Source of the DNA: a bacterium
Lineage (GTDB): Bacteria > Verrucomicrobiota > Verrucomicrobiia > Limisphaerales > UBA8199
DNA: 41,108 bases
Assembly (NCBI GenBank): GCA_021784555.1
Contig: JAJYHY010000024.1
Location: 1-41,108, forward strand
Reading direction: 5' to 3'
How positions within the stretch are numbered: position 1 is the first letter of the stretch; each line of letters begins with the position of its first letter. The translations under genes and the position numbers were made by a program. The notes beneath the pieces are model-generated. The model was given only the letters and a program-made list of their open reading frames with translations. It had not been told where the DNA came from and searched no databases. Positions 24,694 to 32,527 of this stretch are shown here, piece after piece.

Positions 24694-25968
24694 ATGAACG
24701 TTATGAAAGCCATAAACATCATAAAATCGCTGAGCTTGTCCGCTTCTATCCTTGTGAGCGGGCTGGGCCATGCCGCCGCACAGTCCTCGGAACCCTTCCG
24801 CACCGACATCAACCCGGCGCTGCTCTATTACCGGGCATTCCTTGTCACGCCCAATCCGCAGTTGGGGACGAAGGACTTCGACTACTTGTTTTCTAATGCC
24901 GGACGGAGCAAGAAGCTGCCGGAAAAGTTGGCAACCTTGTTCCACGGTTATGACGAACAATTCAAACTATTGCGGCAAGCGGCCAATGCCACTGTTCCCT
25001 GCGACTGGGGTATCGACTGGAGCGCCGGGCCAGACACGTGGCTTCCCCAGTTGGCAAGGGCAAAGGCGGTCGCGCAAGCGGCCAATTTCCGCGTGAGATG
25101 GGAGCTGGAGCATGGGCAACAGTCTGAAGCTGTGGTCGATTTTCTGGGCGCGTTGGCTTTGGGGCGGAACCTCCCGAGGGACGGCTTTCTAATCTCCACC
25201 CTCGTCCAGATTGCCATTGAAGCCATCGACTGCAACCGGATTGCCGAAAGCTTTGGCTTATTTAGCCCTCAGGCCCTTCAGCAGCTTGTCAAAGGCCTCG
25301 ACGCCGCCCCGAACAGAGGCACGGTGGCGGACTGCATCCCAACCGAGAAGGGCATGTTCCGCGATTGGTTGCTAAGGAAGATTAACGAACTCCGAAAGCG
25401 ATATCCCGGAGACGATGCCAAGGTGATGGCTGGACTCCGCGAGGTGGCGCCGGGGGCTTTCGAAAAGCCGCGCGGTGGCGAGTCGAGCGTTTGGGAGAGC
25501 CTAATGAAAGCCGCCGGGGGCACGAGCGACGGGCTGATCCGGATGCTCCATGAACGAGATCGGGTGTATGACAGGCTGGCCAAAGTCCTGGCCTTGCCGT
25601 ATTCCGAGTTCCAAAGAAAGATGCAGCAACTGGTGTCATCCGTGCGGGGCGACCCTATGGTCTCCAGCAGCGTGGCCGCGTTTTCCAGGGCACGGGCCAG
25701 AGAATTCAGGGTGGAGGCCTGGCTTGCCATGGTCCGCGCCGCAGTGGCCTACAAGCTCCATGGGCAGGAGGGCCTCAAAAGCGTCCAGGACCCTTGCGGC
25801 AACGGGCCGTTTGCGTTCAGCCGCTTTGTTTTTGATGGAGTTGACCGCGGGTTCGAACTTCGGTCGGTCTTCAATATGGACGGTGCGAAGGCGGCGTTGA
25901 TCTTTGTCGAAACGCCTGGGCCGGCATTTCGAGTCGATGGCCCGCACATCGGCCAACCGGTGCCATGA
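24694..25968 (+). CDS. Exported protein of unknown function, first gene of sigma operon
   Basis: The 424-residue product has a signal peptide with cleavage likely after GLGHAAAQ. The rest is soluble and mostly helical, with no motif I recognise. It has paired polar and aromatic stretches (ALLYYRAFLVTPNP, CDWGIDWSAGPDTWLPQLAR) and repeated Ala/Arg-rich helices. I see no catalytic triad or metal site. Its stop overlaps the sigma-factor start by ATGA, which couples their translation and suggests a role in the same response, for example as sensor or target. The start could be the Met three codons later. Confidence 0.8.
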   Translation: MNVMKAINIIKSLSLSASILVSGLGHAAAQSSEPFRTDINPALLYYRAFLVTPNPQLGTKDFDYLFSNAGRSKKLPEKLATLFHGYDEQFKLLRQAANATVPCDWGIDWSAGPDTWLPQLARAKAVAQAANFRVRWELEHGQQSEAVVDFLGALALGRNLPRDGFLISTLVQIAIEAIDCNRIAESFGLFSPQALQQLVKGLDAAPNRGTVADCIPTEKGMFRDWLLRKINELRKRYPGDDAKVMAGLREVAPGAFEKPRGGESSVWESLMKAAGGTSDGLIRMLHERDRVYDRLAKVLALPYSEFQRKMQQLVSSVRGDPMVSSSVAAFSRARAREFRVEAWLAMVRAAVAYKLHGQEGLKSVQDPCGNGPFAFSRFVFDGVDRGFELRSVFNMDGAKAALIFVETPGPAFRVDGPHIGQPVP

Positions 25969-26627
25969 CGGATGATAGCGCCGCGCCTCAGCAGAACGAA
26001 TGGCGGGTCGGCTTTGTCCAACAATCAATTGTGAACGCTTTGCTTGTGGAAACCCAGCCTTCAGACTCGCGCCTGCTCCTGGAGCGGGCGCGAGCGGGTG
26101 ATTGTGAGGCGTTCTGCGAGTTGTGTCGCCAGCACGAAGCCGGGTTGCTGCGTCATGCCACCGCTCTTTGTGGCAATCCCTCCCTCGCGGAGGATTTGGC
26201 CCAGGATACGCTGGTGGAAGCCTGGAAATGCCTGCGCCGGTATAATGGCCGCTGCCAGTTCTTCACGTGGCTGTGCGCGATTCTGCTCAACCGCTACCGG
26301 AACTCGCTCCGCCGGAAGCGCCTCCTTTCTTTGTCCGGCTTTAGCGGCCATCAACAAGAGAGGCTCGAAAACCGGGCAAGCCAGTTGAGGGATGGCGCGG
26401 CTTGGCCGGACCAGGCGATGGAATTGCGGGAAAGGGCCGCGCTGGTGCAACGATGCATCCAAGCCCTGCCGGAGAAACATCAGCAGGTCGTTTATCTTCG
26501 GTTCTATGTCGATGAATCGCTGGGGGGAATCGCCGCCGCGCTCGGCTGTTCGGTGGGCACGGTCAAATCGCGGCTGTTCCACGCCCTGGAAAAACTGCGC
26601 GGCATGAAGGAGTTGAGTATCGTATGA
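25965..26627 (+). CDS. ECF-type RNA polymerase sigma factor
   Basis: The 220-residue protein has the two conserved regions of ECF sigma factors. Region 2 runs from FCELCRQHEAGLLRHATALCGN through LAEDLAQDTLVEAWKCLRRYNGRCQFFTWL. Region 4 runs from ALPEKHQQVVYLRFYVDESLGGIAAALGCSVGTVKSRLFHALEKLR, with the HTH at its end. Region 3 is absent, as expected. It overlaps the upstream exported-protein gene and the downstream anti-sigma gene by 4 nt each. It would direct polymerase to promoters like the one at 24641. The signal is unknown. Confidence 0.93.
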   Translation: MTDDSAAPQQNEWRVGFVQQSIVNALLVETQPSDSRLLLERARAGDCEAFCELCRQHEAGLLRHATALCGNPSLAEDLAQDTLVEAWKCLRRYNGRCQFFTWLCAILLNRYRNSLRRKRLLSLSGFSGHQQERLENRASQLRDGAAWPDQAMELRERAALVQRCIQALPEKHQQVVYLRFYVDESLGGIAAALGCSVGTVKSRLFHALEKLRGMKELSIV

Positions 26628-27199
26628 AACCTTGTCGAAAGAACCGGAAACAAATCGCGTTACTGGCCGTCAACGAGCTCGATCAGCACGAAGCTGTGGC
26701 ATTGCGAGAGCACATCGAGGCTTGCGAGGGCTGCCGCCAGTACCTCGACGACATCTTGGCGGTGGCGGAAATGGCCGCCACGGCTGGGCCGGGAGTTGAG
26801 GTCGAGCCGTCGGAGGCCTTTCACCGTAGGGTACAACATGCACTGAAAGCTCACCAGTCAGTGCCGGCATCGGAGGCTGCGGTCCTGGTGTGGCGCAGCG
26901 TGCGCCACTGGCGGATGGCATTGACGGGCCTGGTGGCGGTCGTGGTGCTGGCTGCGTTTGCAGTACTGGAATTTGCTCCATATCACCGGGTGTCGGCGCC
27001 TGCGGCGCCCGTGGCGCAACCCGGCACCGTGGCAAACCTGCCGCCCAATCTCGCCCCGACTCTCGCCAATTACGAGATGGCCGCCGGGCGCTCTCTGCGT
27101 CAACTCGATGAACTGCTGACGCGCCAGGCCAACCAGAGCCTTCCGCCAGCGCCCATTTACACCGCCTCGACCCCGATTGCGGCTGCTGACTCGGAATGA
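26624..27199 (+). CDS. Zinc-finger anti-sigma factor
   Basis: The 191-residue protein has an N-terminal anti-sigma zinc motif in ALREHIEACEGCRQYLDDI (H-x3-C-x2-C). A cytoplasmic linker leads to one membrane helix (MALTGLVAVVVLAAFAVLEF), and a Pro/Ala-rich periplasmic tail follows. It should hold the sigma factor encoded just upstream at the inner membrane until a signal releases it. The ATG overlaps the sigma stop, so the two proteins are made together. The periplasmic part (about 80 residues) has no recognisable sensor fold. Confidence 0.88.
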   Translation: MKPCRKNRKQIALLAVNELDQHEAVALREHIEACEGCRQYLDDILAVAEMAATAGPGVEVEPSEAFHRRVQHALKAHQSVPASEAAVLVWRSVRHWRMALTGLVAVVVLAAFAVLEFAPYHRVSAPAAPVAQPGTVANLPPNLAPTLANYEMAAGRSLRQLDELLTRQANQSLPPAPIYTASTPIAAADSE

Positions 27200-27290
27200 C
27201 GCGCGGCTTGGGATGGATGGATGGATAGGTGGATTAGCGGATTGATGAGGTGAGTGGCTGGGGGATGGATTCATGGGTCCCGTGGCCGGG

Positions 27291-27330
27291 CGCGACAATA
27301 AAATACGCGGCCGCGCATTTTATTGTCGCG
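27291..27330. repeat. 40-bp near-perfect palindrome
   Basis: CGCGACAATAAAAT (27291-27304) is repeated inverted as ATTTTATTGTCGCG (27317-27330). The centre CGCGG/CCGCG continues the dyad with one A/C mismatch. It has no T tract, so it is not a normal terminator. It could be an operator for a dimeric protein, a cruciform site, or a bidirectional transcript end. Confidence 0.6.
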
Positions 27331-27522
27331 TCAAAGAGGACCGTCGAACTCCGGGCATTGGCAATTTCACCGTCGGCATGGCCCCTCGGACCGTCCATTC
27401 CTTCAATTCAAAAACCGGAGAAACGACGCGGGGATGGGCAAGAAGCTCCACTTGAAGTGACAATCCCACACCAGAATCATCGCCAAAATGTCAGATCTAA
27501 AAATCGCAAATCGCCCCGGCGG

Positions 27523-27551
27523 TTGACAGGGCGCCCGCTCCGATTCAATCT
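27523..27551 (+). promoter_or_regulatory. Weak candidate promoter for the deacetylase gene
   Basis: A perfect TTGACA at 27523-27528 is followed after 17 nt by CAATCT (27546-27551), a poor -10 box. The deacetylase ATG is at 27568, so the leader would be short. The call rests mainly on the -35 box. Confidence 0.25.
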
Positions 27552-27567
27552 TGGGTATGCGGGCCAA

Positions 27568-28443
27568 ATGCATTCACACGTGAAGATCGTCTGTGACCCC
27601 CATTGCGCCGGCTACCGTAGCCCGGGTCATCCCGAGCGCCCGGAACGGATTACCGCCACAGTCGCAACGCTTCGCTCACAGACCGATCTGCCTCTCATCT
27701 GGCTGTCTCCCGCGCCGGTTCCAGAGGAAATCATCTTGCGCGCCCATTCCGCAGAGCACCTGGCCCGGCTCAAAGAACCGGAGGATTTCGATGCGGATAC
27801 TCCCTTTTGCCAGGAAATCGCGGATTATGCCCGAGCCTCGGTGGGAGCGGGCTTAGCCGCGCTGGCAGCCGTTCGCCAGGGTGATTTCGCCTTCAGCCTC
27901 ATGCGTCCGCCGGGCCATCACGCGAGCCGGTCGCGGGCGATGGGTTTCTGTTACCTGAATAACATTGCCATCGCGGTGTTCGAGGCTTTGGCCACAGGTT
28001 TCCGTCGCGTGGCCGTCTTTGATTTTGACGTTCACCACGGCAACGGCACCGAGGCCATCCTGCTCGACCGGCCTGGTGCCAGCTTCATCTCCATACATCA
28101 AGTCCCCTGCTATCCCGGCACGGGGACCAGGAACCTCGGCGGCAATTGCTTTAATTATCCAGTGGCGCCGCAGACCCCGCGGCTCGAATACCGGCACGTT
28201 CTCCAGAGCGCCCTGGAGCAACTGCGGTCACTCAAGCCGGAGTTGATCGCTGTCTCCGCCGGGTTCGACGCGTATGTTCGCGACCCGATAGCCCAGGAGA
28301 CATTGACGGCGGAGGATTTTCATTGGCTCGGCCAGTCGTTGCGTGGGCTGGGAGTACCCGCCTTTAGCCTCCTGGAGGGAGGCTACAGCGCCGAGCTGCC
28401 GGAGCTCATCCTGGCTTATCTTAGGGGATTGGAAGGTATCTAA
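27568..28443 (+). CDS. Histone-deacetylase-like (AcuC/HDAC family) amidohydrolase
   Basis: The 291-residue zinc hydrolase begins MHSHVKIVCDPHCAGYRSPGHPERPERI; the ATG at 27568 is favoured because homology starts there. The active site is complete. RPPGHHASRSRAMGFCYLNN gives the catalytic His pair, DFDVHHGNGTE supplies the zinc Asp and His, and SAGFDAYVRDP gives the second zinc Asp. LLEGGYS closes the pocket. Bacterial relatives deacetylate acetyl-lysine, acetylpolyamines or acetoin-pathway substrates. The substrate cannot be told from the sequence. The protein is cytoplasmic, with no signal peptide. Confidence 0.92.
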   Translation: MHSHVKIVCDPHCAGYRSPGHPERPERITATVATLRSQTDLPLIWLSPAPVPEEIILRAHSAEHLARLKEPEDFDADTPFCQEIADYARASVGAGLAALAAVRQGDFAFSLMRPPGHHASRSRAMGFCYLNNIAIAVFEALATGFRRVAVFDFDVHHGNGTEAILLDRPGASFISIHQVPCYPGTGTRNLGGNCFNYPVAPQTPRLEYRHVLQSALEQLRSLKPELIAVSAGFDAYVRDPIAQETLTAEDFHWLGQSLRGLGVPAFSLLEGGYSAELPELILAYLRGLEGI

Positions 28444-28466
28444 ATCGAAGGACGCGGCATCGGGAT

Positions 28467-28498
28467 GGAGTGGCGGAGGGTTGGGTTTCCACCACTCC
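28467..28498. terminator. Possible shared hairpin between convergent genes
   Basis: GGAGTGG (28467-28473) pairs with CCACTCC (28492-28498) in the 95-nt gap between the convergent deacetylase and aldolase genes. There is no clear T tract on either strand, so termination here is only a guess from position. Confidence 0.25.
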
Positions 28499-28538
28499 CT
28501 CACCCCGCCGGCCGCGTGCCAATGTTGGTAATTGCGAG

Positions 28539-29504
28539 TCAGTCGAAGGCGTGCCCGGCGGAGCCCAGGACATCGCGGACTTTGTGCCGGACCAACTCTT
28601 TGACTCGCGCGCGGGCTGGGCCGAGGTATTTACGGGGATCAAACTCTTTGGGATTTTCGGCAAACGCCCTGCGGATGCCGGCGGTCAGAGCCAGGCGCAG
28701 GTCGGTATCGATATTGACTTTGGTGCAGCCGACCCTGCGGGCAACCTCGATATCCGCCTCGGGCACCCCTGCGGCGTCGGTGCCCAGCTTGCCGCCAAAT
28801 TGGTTGATCTCCTGGACGAGGTCCTTCGGCACGCTGGAGGCTCCGTGCAGCACCAACGGATAATCTCCCAGGCCCGCCTCAAGGAGCGTCTTCTTAATCG
28901 CCTTCAACCGTTCCAGGTCCAGGTGTTGTTCCCCTTTGAATTTGTATGCCCCGTGCGAGTTGCCGATGGCCACGGCAAGGGAATCCACTCCGGTGCGCTT
29001 CACGAATTCGACCGCCTCGTCGGGATTGGTATAATGCCCCTGTTTGGAGTAGCTGCCGCCTTCCTCGCCTTCATCAAACTGCGCCCCGACCAGGTGGCCG
29101 AGTTCGCCTTCAACGACGCAGTTGTGTTTATGGGCGTATTCGACGACACGCCGGCAAATCTCAATATTCTTTTCGAATGGCTCGTGGCTGGCGTCGATCA
29201 TGACGCTAGTGAAGCCCTCGTCGATGCAGTCTTTGCACAAGTCAAACGTATCGCCGTGGTCTAAATGCACCGCGATGGGGATGTTGGAGAGGCTGACGGC
29301 CGCCTCAATCAGTTTTTTGAGATAGACGGGGTTGGCGTAGCTGCGCGCCCCCCTGGAGATTTGGAGCATGACCGGCGCCTTCTCCTCTTCGCAGGCCTCC
29401 ACGATGGCCTGCAGCAGTTCCATGTTGTTGACGTTAAAGGCGCCTAGCGCGTATTTGCCCTTGAGCGCCTTGGCGAAGAGGTGTTTCGTATGTGTTAGCG
29501 GCAT
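28539..29504 (-). CDS. fba: Class II fructose-bisphosphate aldolase
   Basis: This zinc aldolase splits fructose-1,6-bisphosphate in glycolysis and gluconeogenesis. The ATG at 29504 gives MPLTHTKHLFAKALKGKYALGAFNVNNMELLQAIVEA, the standard opening; the frame extends upstream without homology. The barrel shows IAVHLDHGDTFDLCKDCIDEGFTSVMIDASH with the zinc His. VEGELGHLVGAQ, GNSHGAYKFKG and LVLHGASSVP carry further zinc and phosphate sites, and KVNIDTDLRLA completes the set. At 321 residues the length is normal. The gene is convergent with the deacetylase. Confidence 0.95.
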   Translation of the reverse strand: MPLTHTKHLFAKALKGKYALGAFNVNNMELLQAIVEACEEEKAPVMLQISRGARSYANPVYLKKLIEAAVSLSNIPIAVHLDHGDTFDLCKDCIDEGFTSVMIDASHEPFEKNIEICRRVVEYAHKHNCVVEGELGHLVGAQFDEGEEGGSYSKQGHYTNPDEAVEFVKRTGVDSLAVAIGNSHGAYKFKGEQHLDLERLKAIKKTLLEAGLGDYPLVLHGASSVPKDLVQEINQFGGKLGTDAAGVPEADIEVARRVGCTKVNIDTDLRLALTAGIRRAFAENPKEFDPRKYLGPARARVKELVRHKVRDVLGSAGHAFD

Positions 29505-29897
29505 AAATTCAGTTTCAGGTCCAATGGGTTGGCAGGGCAGGACGCAGTTTTCACGCGCCTCATGTCCCTGAGCCAGCCGCTCTCGAATCCGGCGGCCCGG
29601 TTGGAATACTAAGAAAAGCGACCCAAATGGAAAGACCGAAATCACGGAATGTGGGGGATAGGGAGCACCCCGCCGTTATTGAAGCAGTTGTCCCGTTCCG
29701 ACGCGCTGGACGATTCACCGGGCTGAAGCCAACGGTGTTAAGCTGGGAGACAGAGTGGCAAGGCTCCCGGGGCGCTGGCGGGATGCGCCCTGGAGGCGCC
29801 AGCTAAATCGACACGGAATCCAGATTATGGCCAAGGGATTGCTCCAATGCCTTCGCCCGGCGCCAGCCAGAAGGGCCACAGACAGGAGCGGCGGCCG
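29505..29897. other. Divergent intergenic region, no feature recognised
   Basis: This stretch separates the aldolase start from the TPR protein start. I see no RNA gene, strong hairpin or convincing promoter; weak -10-like sequences occur but without matching -35 boxes. The only clear signal is AGGAG at 29884-29888 before the TPR start. Confidence 0.4.
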
Positions 29898-30770
29898 ATG
29901 AGCGGTGCGGGACGAATTTGCATGCCGAACCATCTAAGTTCGAGTGACGAGGCGCAATTGGCGCAGACGATTGAGATGTTTGAGGTCATTACTCAGTCTC
30001 AACCCGATGATTTTCAATCACTTGAGATTCTCAAGGAGGCCTACGCCAAGCTGGGACGCGAGTCCGAGGCTATCTCCACTTCCAAACGGATAGCGCAGGC
30101 ATACGTGCGGATGGGCCAACTTTCCTCGGCGATACTTGAATACGAGACCATTCTCCAGGGGTGTCCTGAAGATGGTGATGTCCAGCGCGCATTGGCTGAA
30201 ATTGAGACAAAAGCGGCTACTCTTCCTGAAGAGATCCCGATAGCCGAGCCGCCTTCCGAAGCCGCAATACCTGCCCCGGCGCGCGAGGATGCTGGAGGAC
30301 CGGCCCGAAAGATCATAGACATTGACGACGGTCGCCGCCCGATGCATAAGATCTTCGTTGAAGGCAAGCTCATCAGCACGAGCGATTTCGACGCGTGCTG
30401 GCCGGCGCCTGAGCCAGCCATCGCGCCGGAGAGGGTAGCGGAACCGTTCGTTCAAGCCATGGCCGATAAGCAGATTATGCCGCTGGAAAAGTCATTGAGA
30501 ATTGTCTCGGAACGTTCCAAGGTCGCGTTCCTGCCGCTCAGCCTGTATGATGTGGATATGGATTTGGCTCGAGGTTTTCCCGCGGGGCCGTGCCGGCGCT
30601 GGTGTGTTTTGCCCTTCGACCGGATGAGCAAATCGCTCCTGGTGGCCACGGCTAACCCATTTAATCAGCAGGCAGCCAAAGAGTTGGCGCAGGCAACGCC
30701 CATGCGGCTGGTCTGGTACCTGGTCCCACCGAGGGAGTTAATCCGGCTTCTTGGAAAGGTCTTTCGCTAA
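29898..30770 (+). CDS. TPR protein with GspE-N-like C-terminal domain
   Basis: The ATG at 29898 follows AGGAG by 9 nt. The 290-residue protein starts with helical repeats of tetratricopeptide type (AQTIEMFEVITQSQPDDFQSLEILKEAYAKLG, then AQAYVRMGQLSSAILEYETILQGCPED). A Pro/Ala linker follows. The C-terminal region (from about MPLEKSLRIVSERSKVAFLPLSLYDVD) resembles the MshEN/GspE N-terminal domain that contacts the pilus ATPase or cyclic di-GMP. It ends 3 nt before pilB and is surely co-transcribed with it. It probably acts as an accessory subunit or adaptor of the type IV pilus or type II secretion motor. Confidence 0.75.
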   Translation: MSGAGRICMPNHLSSSDEAQLAQTIEMFEVITQSQPDDFQSLEILKEAYAKLGRESEAISTSKRIAQAYVRMGQLSSAILEYETILQGCPEDGDVQRALAEIETKAATLPEEIPIAEPPSEAAIPAPAREDAGGPARKIIDIDDGRRPMHKIFVEGKLISTSDFDACWPAPEPAIAPERVAEPFVQAMADKQIMPLEKSLRIVSERSKVAFLPLSLYDVDMDLARGFPAGPCRRWCVLPFDRMSKSLLVATANPFNQQAAKELAQATPMRLVWYLVPPRELIRLLGKVFR

Positions 30771-30773
30771 GGA

Positions 30774-32516
30774 GTGGCTGCTCTGAAGACATTTGGCGAG
30801 CGCATCGCGGACGCTCTGGTGGAGGACGGCCTGCTCAAGGCTGAGCAGGTTGCGACGCTGCTTGACCAGCAGAAGAAGGAGGGCACGCGCCTGCTCAAGC
30901 TCATCGTTGAAAAGGCCTACGTCACCGAGCAGGACATGGCCGTTTCGATGGGGCGCGTCCTTAATACCGCCCCAATCAACCTTTTGCGGCTGGCCATACC
31001 TCCGGAGGTGGCGGAGGTGGTGCCGCGCGAGTTAGCCCATAATCACAAGGTGGTTCCCGTTTCGCGGCTGGAGAACAGGCTTTATCTGGCGATGGCCGAC
31101 CCCTTGAATGTTTTGGCCTTGGATGACATCCGCCGGATTACCCGGCTGGAGGTCACCCCGCTCATCGCCTCGGAGCGGGCCATCCTGGACAAGCTCAACA
31201 GCCTGGATGCCGCCAGAAGCGGCAGCATGGAAGACCTTATCAAGGACGCCAACCTCAAGGCGGAAGGCGAGGCGGAGACCGATAACATCGAAATTTCCGA
31301 GAAGGAAAAGATCGAGGAAGTCAACCTCGACCAATTGGCGGCCTCCAGTGAGGAAGCGCCGGTTATCAAGCTGGCCAATCTCATCCTGATTCAGGCCGTG
31401 AAGGACCACGCCAGCGATATCCACATCGAGCCTTTTGAAAAAACCTTGCGCCTTCGCTACCGCATCGACGGGGTGCTCATCGATGCCACGCCTCCTCCCA
31501 AGCAGATGCAGTTGGCCTTGGTTTCGCGTTTCAAGATCATGAGCAGCCTCGACATTGCGGAGCGCCGCCTGCCCCAAGACGGGCGCATGCGCATCCGCGT
31601 TGGCGGGCGAGATTATGACCTGCGCGTTTCTATCATGCCGACGGTCCATGGAGAGAAGATCGTGCTGCGATTGCTCGATAAGTCCAACCTCTCGGCCAGC
31701 ATCGATAAACTGGGATTGGACCCGGACACCTTTGTGCAATTCAAGGAGGCGGTGGACGCGCCGCACGGGCTTATCCTGGTCACCGGCCCGACCGGTTCGG
31801 GCAAAACCACGACGCTCTATTCGGCGCTGAACGAACTCAACAATTCCATCTACAACATCGTTACCGTTGAAGACCCGGTTGAGTTTCAGGTCCCCGGCAT
31901 TAACCAGGTCCCCGTAAAGAAGGAAATCGGCCTGACCTTCGCCAATGCTTTGCGCTCAATCCTGCGCCAAGACCCGGATATTGTCATGATCGGCGAAATT
32001 CGCGATACCGAGACAGCGGAGATTGCCGTCGAAGCGGCCCTCACCGGCCATCAAGTCCTTAGCACGATGCATTGCAATGATGCCCCGGGCGCCATCGCGC
32101 GTCTCGACGATATGGGAATCGCCCCCTTCCTGATCTCCTCTTCGGTCATCCTGGCCTGCGCCCAACGTCTCATGCGACGCATCTGTCCCCATTGCAAGGA
32201 ACCGGTCAGCTATCCCGCGAAAATGTATGAAGACCTGAAAATCGACCCTGCCTCGGTCAACGGGACCACCTTCTACTGTGGACGCGGTTGCGAGCGGTGC
32301 AAGAATACCGGCTACTCCGGGCGTATGGCCATCATTGAAGCAATGACGATCACCGATGAAATCCGCAGACTTATCATCGCCCGTGCCAACTCTCGCGAAT
32401 TGGCCAAGACGGCCATCTCGCAGGGCATGCGCACGCTGCGGACGGTGGCGCTGGACAGGGCGCATCGAGGAATCTCGACCCTCGAGCAGGTGCTGGTCGT
32501 TTCGTCCGCTCATTGA
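30774..32516 (+). CDS. pilB: Type IV pilus/type II secretion assembly ATPase
   Basis: The 580-residue GspE/PilB ATPase powers pilin polymerisation at the inner membrane. The N-terminal MshEN domain (FGERIADALVEDGLLKAEQVATLL) is followed by the catalytic part: GPTGSGKTTTLYS (Walker A), VEDPVEFQVPGINQVPV (Asp box), LRQDPDIVMIGEIRDTETAEIA (Walker B) and TGHQVLSTMHCND (His box). The zinc-binding tetracysteine CPHCKEP...CGRGCERC is intact. The GTG start overlaps its own AGGAG, which is unusual, so a slightly different start is possible. The TPR gene lies 3 nt upstream, and moeA follows. Confidence 0.92.
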   Translation: MAALKTFGERIADALVEDGLLKAEQVATLLDQQKKEGTRLLKLIVEKAYVTEQDMAVSMGRVLNTAPINLLRLAIPPEVAEVVPRELAHNHKVVPVSRLENRLYLAMADPLNVLALDDIRRITRLEVTPLIASERAILDKLNSLDAARSGSMEDLIKDANLKAEGEAETDNIEISEKEKIEEVNLDQLAASSEEAPVIKLANLILIQAVKDHASDIHIEPFEKTLRLRYRIDGVLIDATPPPKQMQLALVSRFKIMSSLDIAERRLPQDGRMRIRVGGRDYDLRVSIMPTVHGEKIVLRLLDKSNLSASIDKLGLDPDTFVQFKEAVDAPHGLILVTGPTGSGKTTTLYSALNELNNSIYNIVTVEDPVEFQVPGINQVPVKKEIGLTFANALRSILRQDPDIVMIGEIRDTETAEIAVEAALTGHQVLSTMHCNDAPGAIARLDDMGIAPFLISSSVILACAQRLMRRICPHCKEPVSYPAKMYEDLKIDPASVNGTTFYCGRGCERCKNTGYSGRMAIIEAMTITDEIRRLIIARANSRELAKTAISQGMRTLRTVALDRAHRGISTLEQVLVVSSAH

Positions 32517-32527
32517 AGCAAGAACCG

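Larger units (their letters stand above)
27200..27567. other. Intergenic region with short repeats and a 40-bp palindrome
   Basis: Directly after the anti-sigma gene comes a GGATGGATGGAT-rich stretch (about 27209-27270). A long palindrome follows at 27291-27330, and a possible promoter at 27523 precedes the deacetylase gene. No ORF here looks real; the open frame from 27250 is an upstream extension of the deacetylase frame. Confidence 0.5.
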
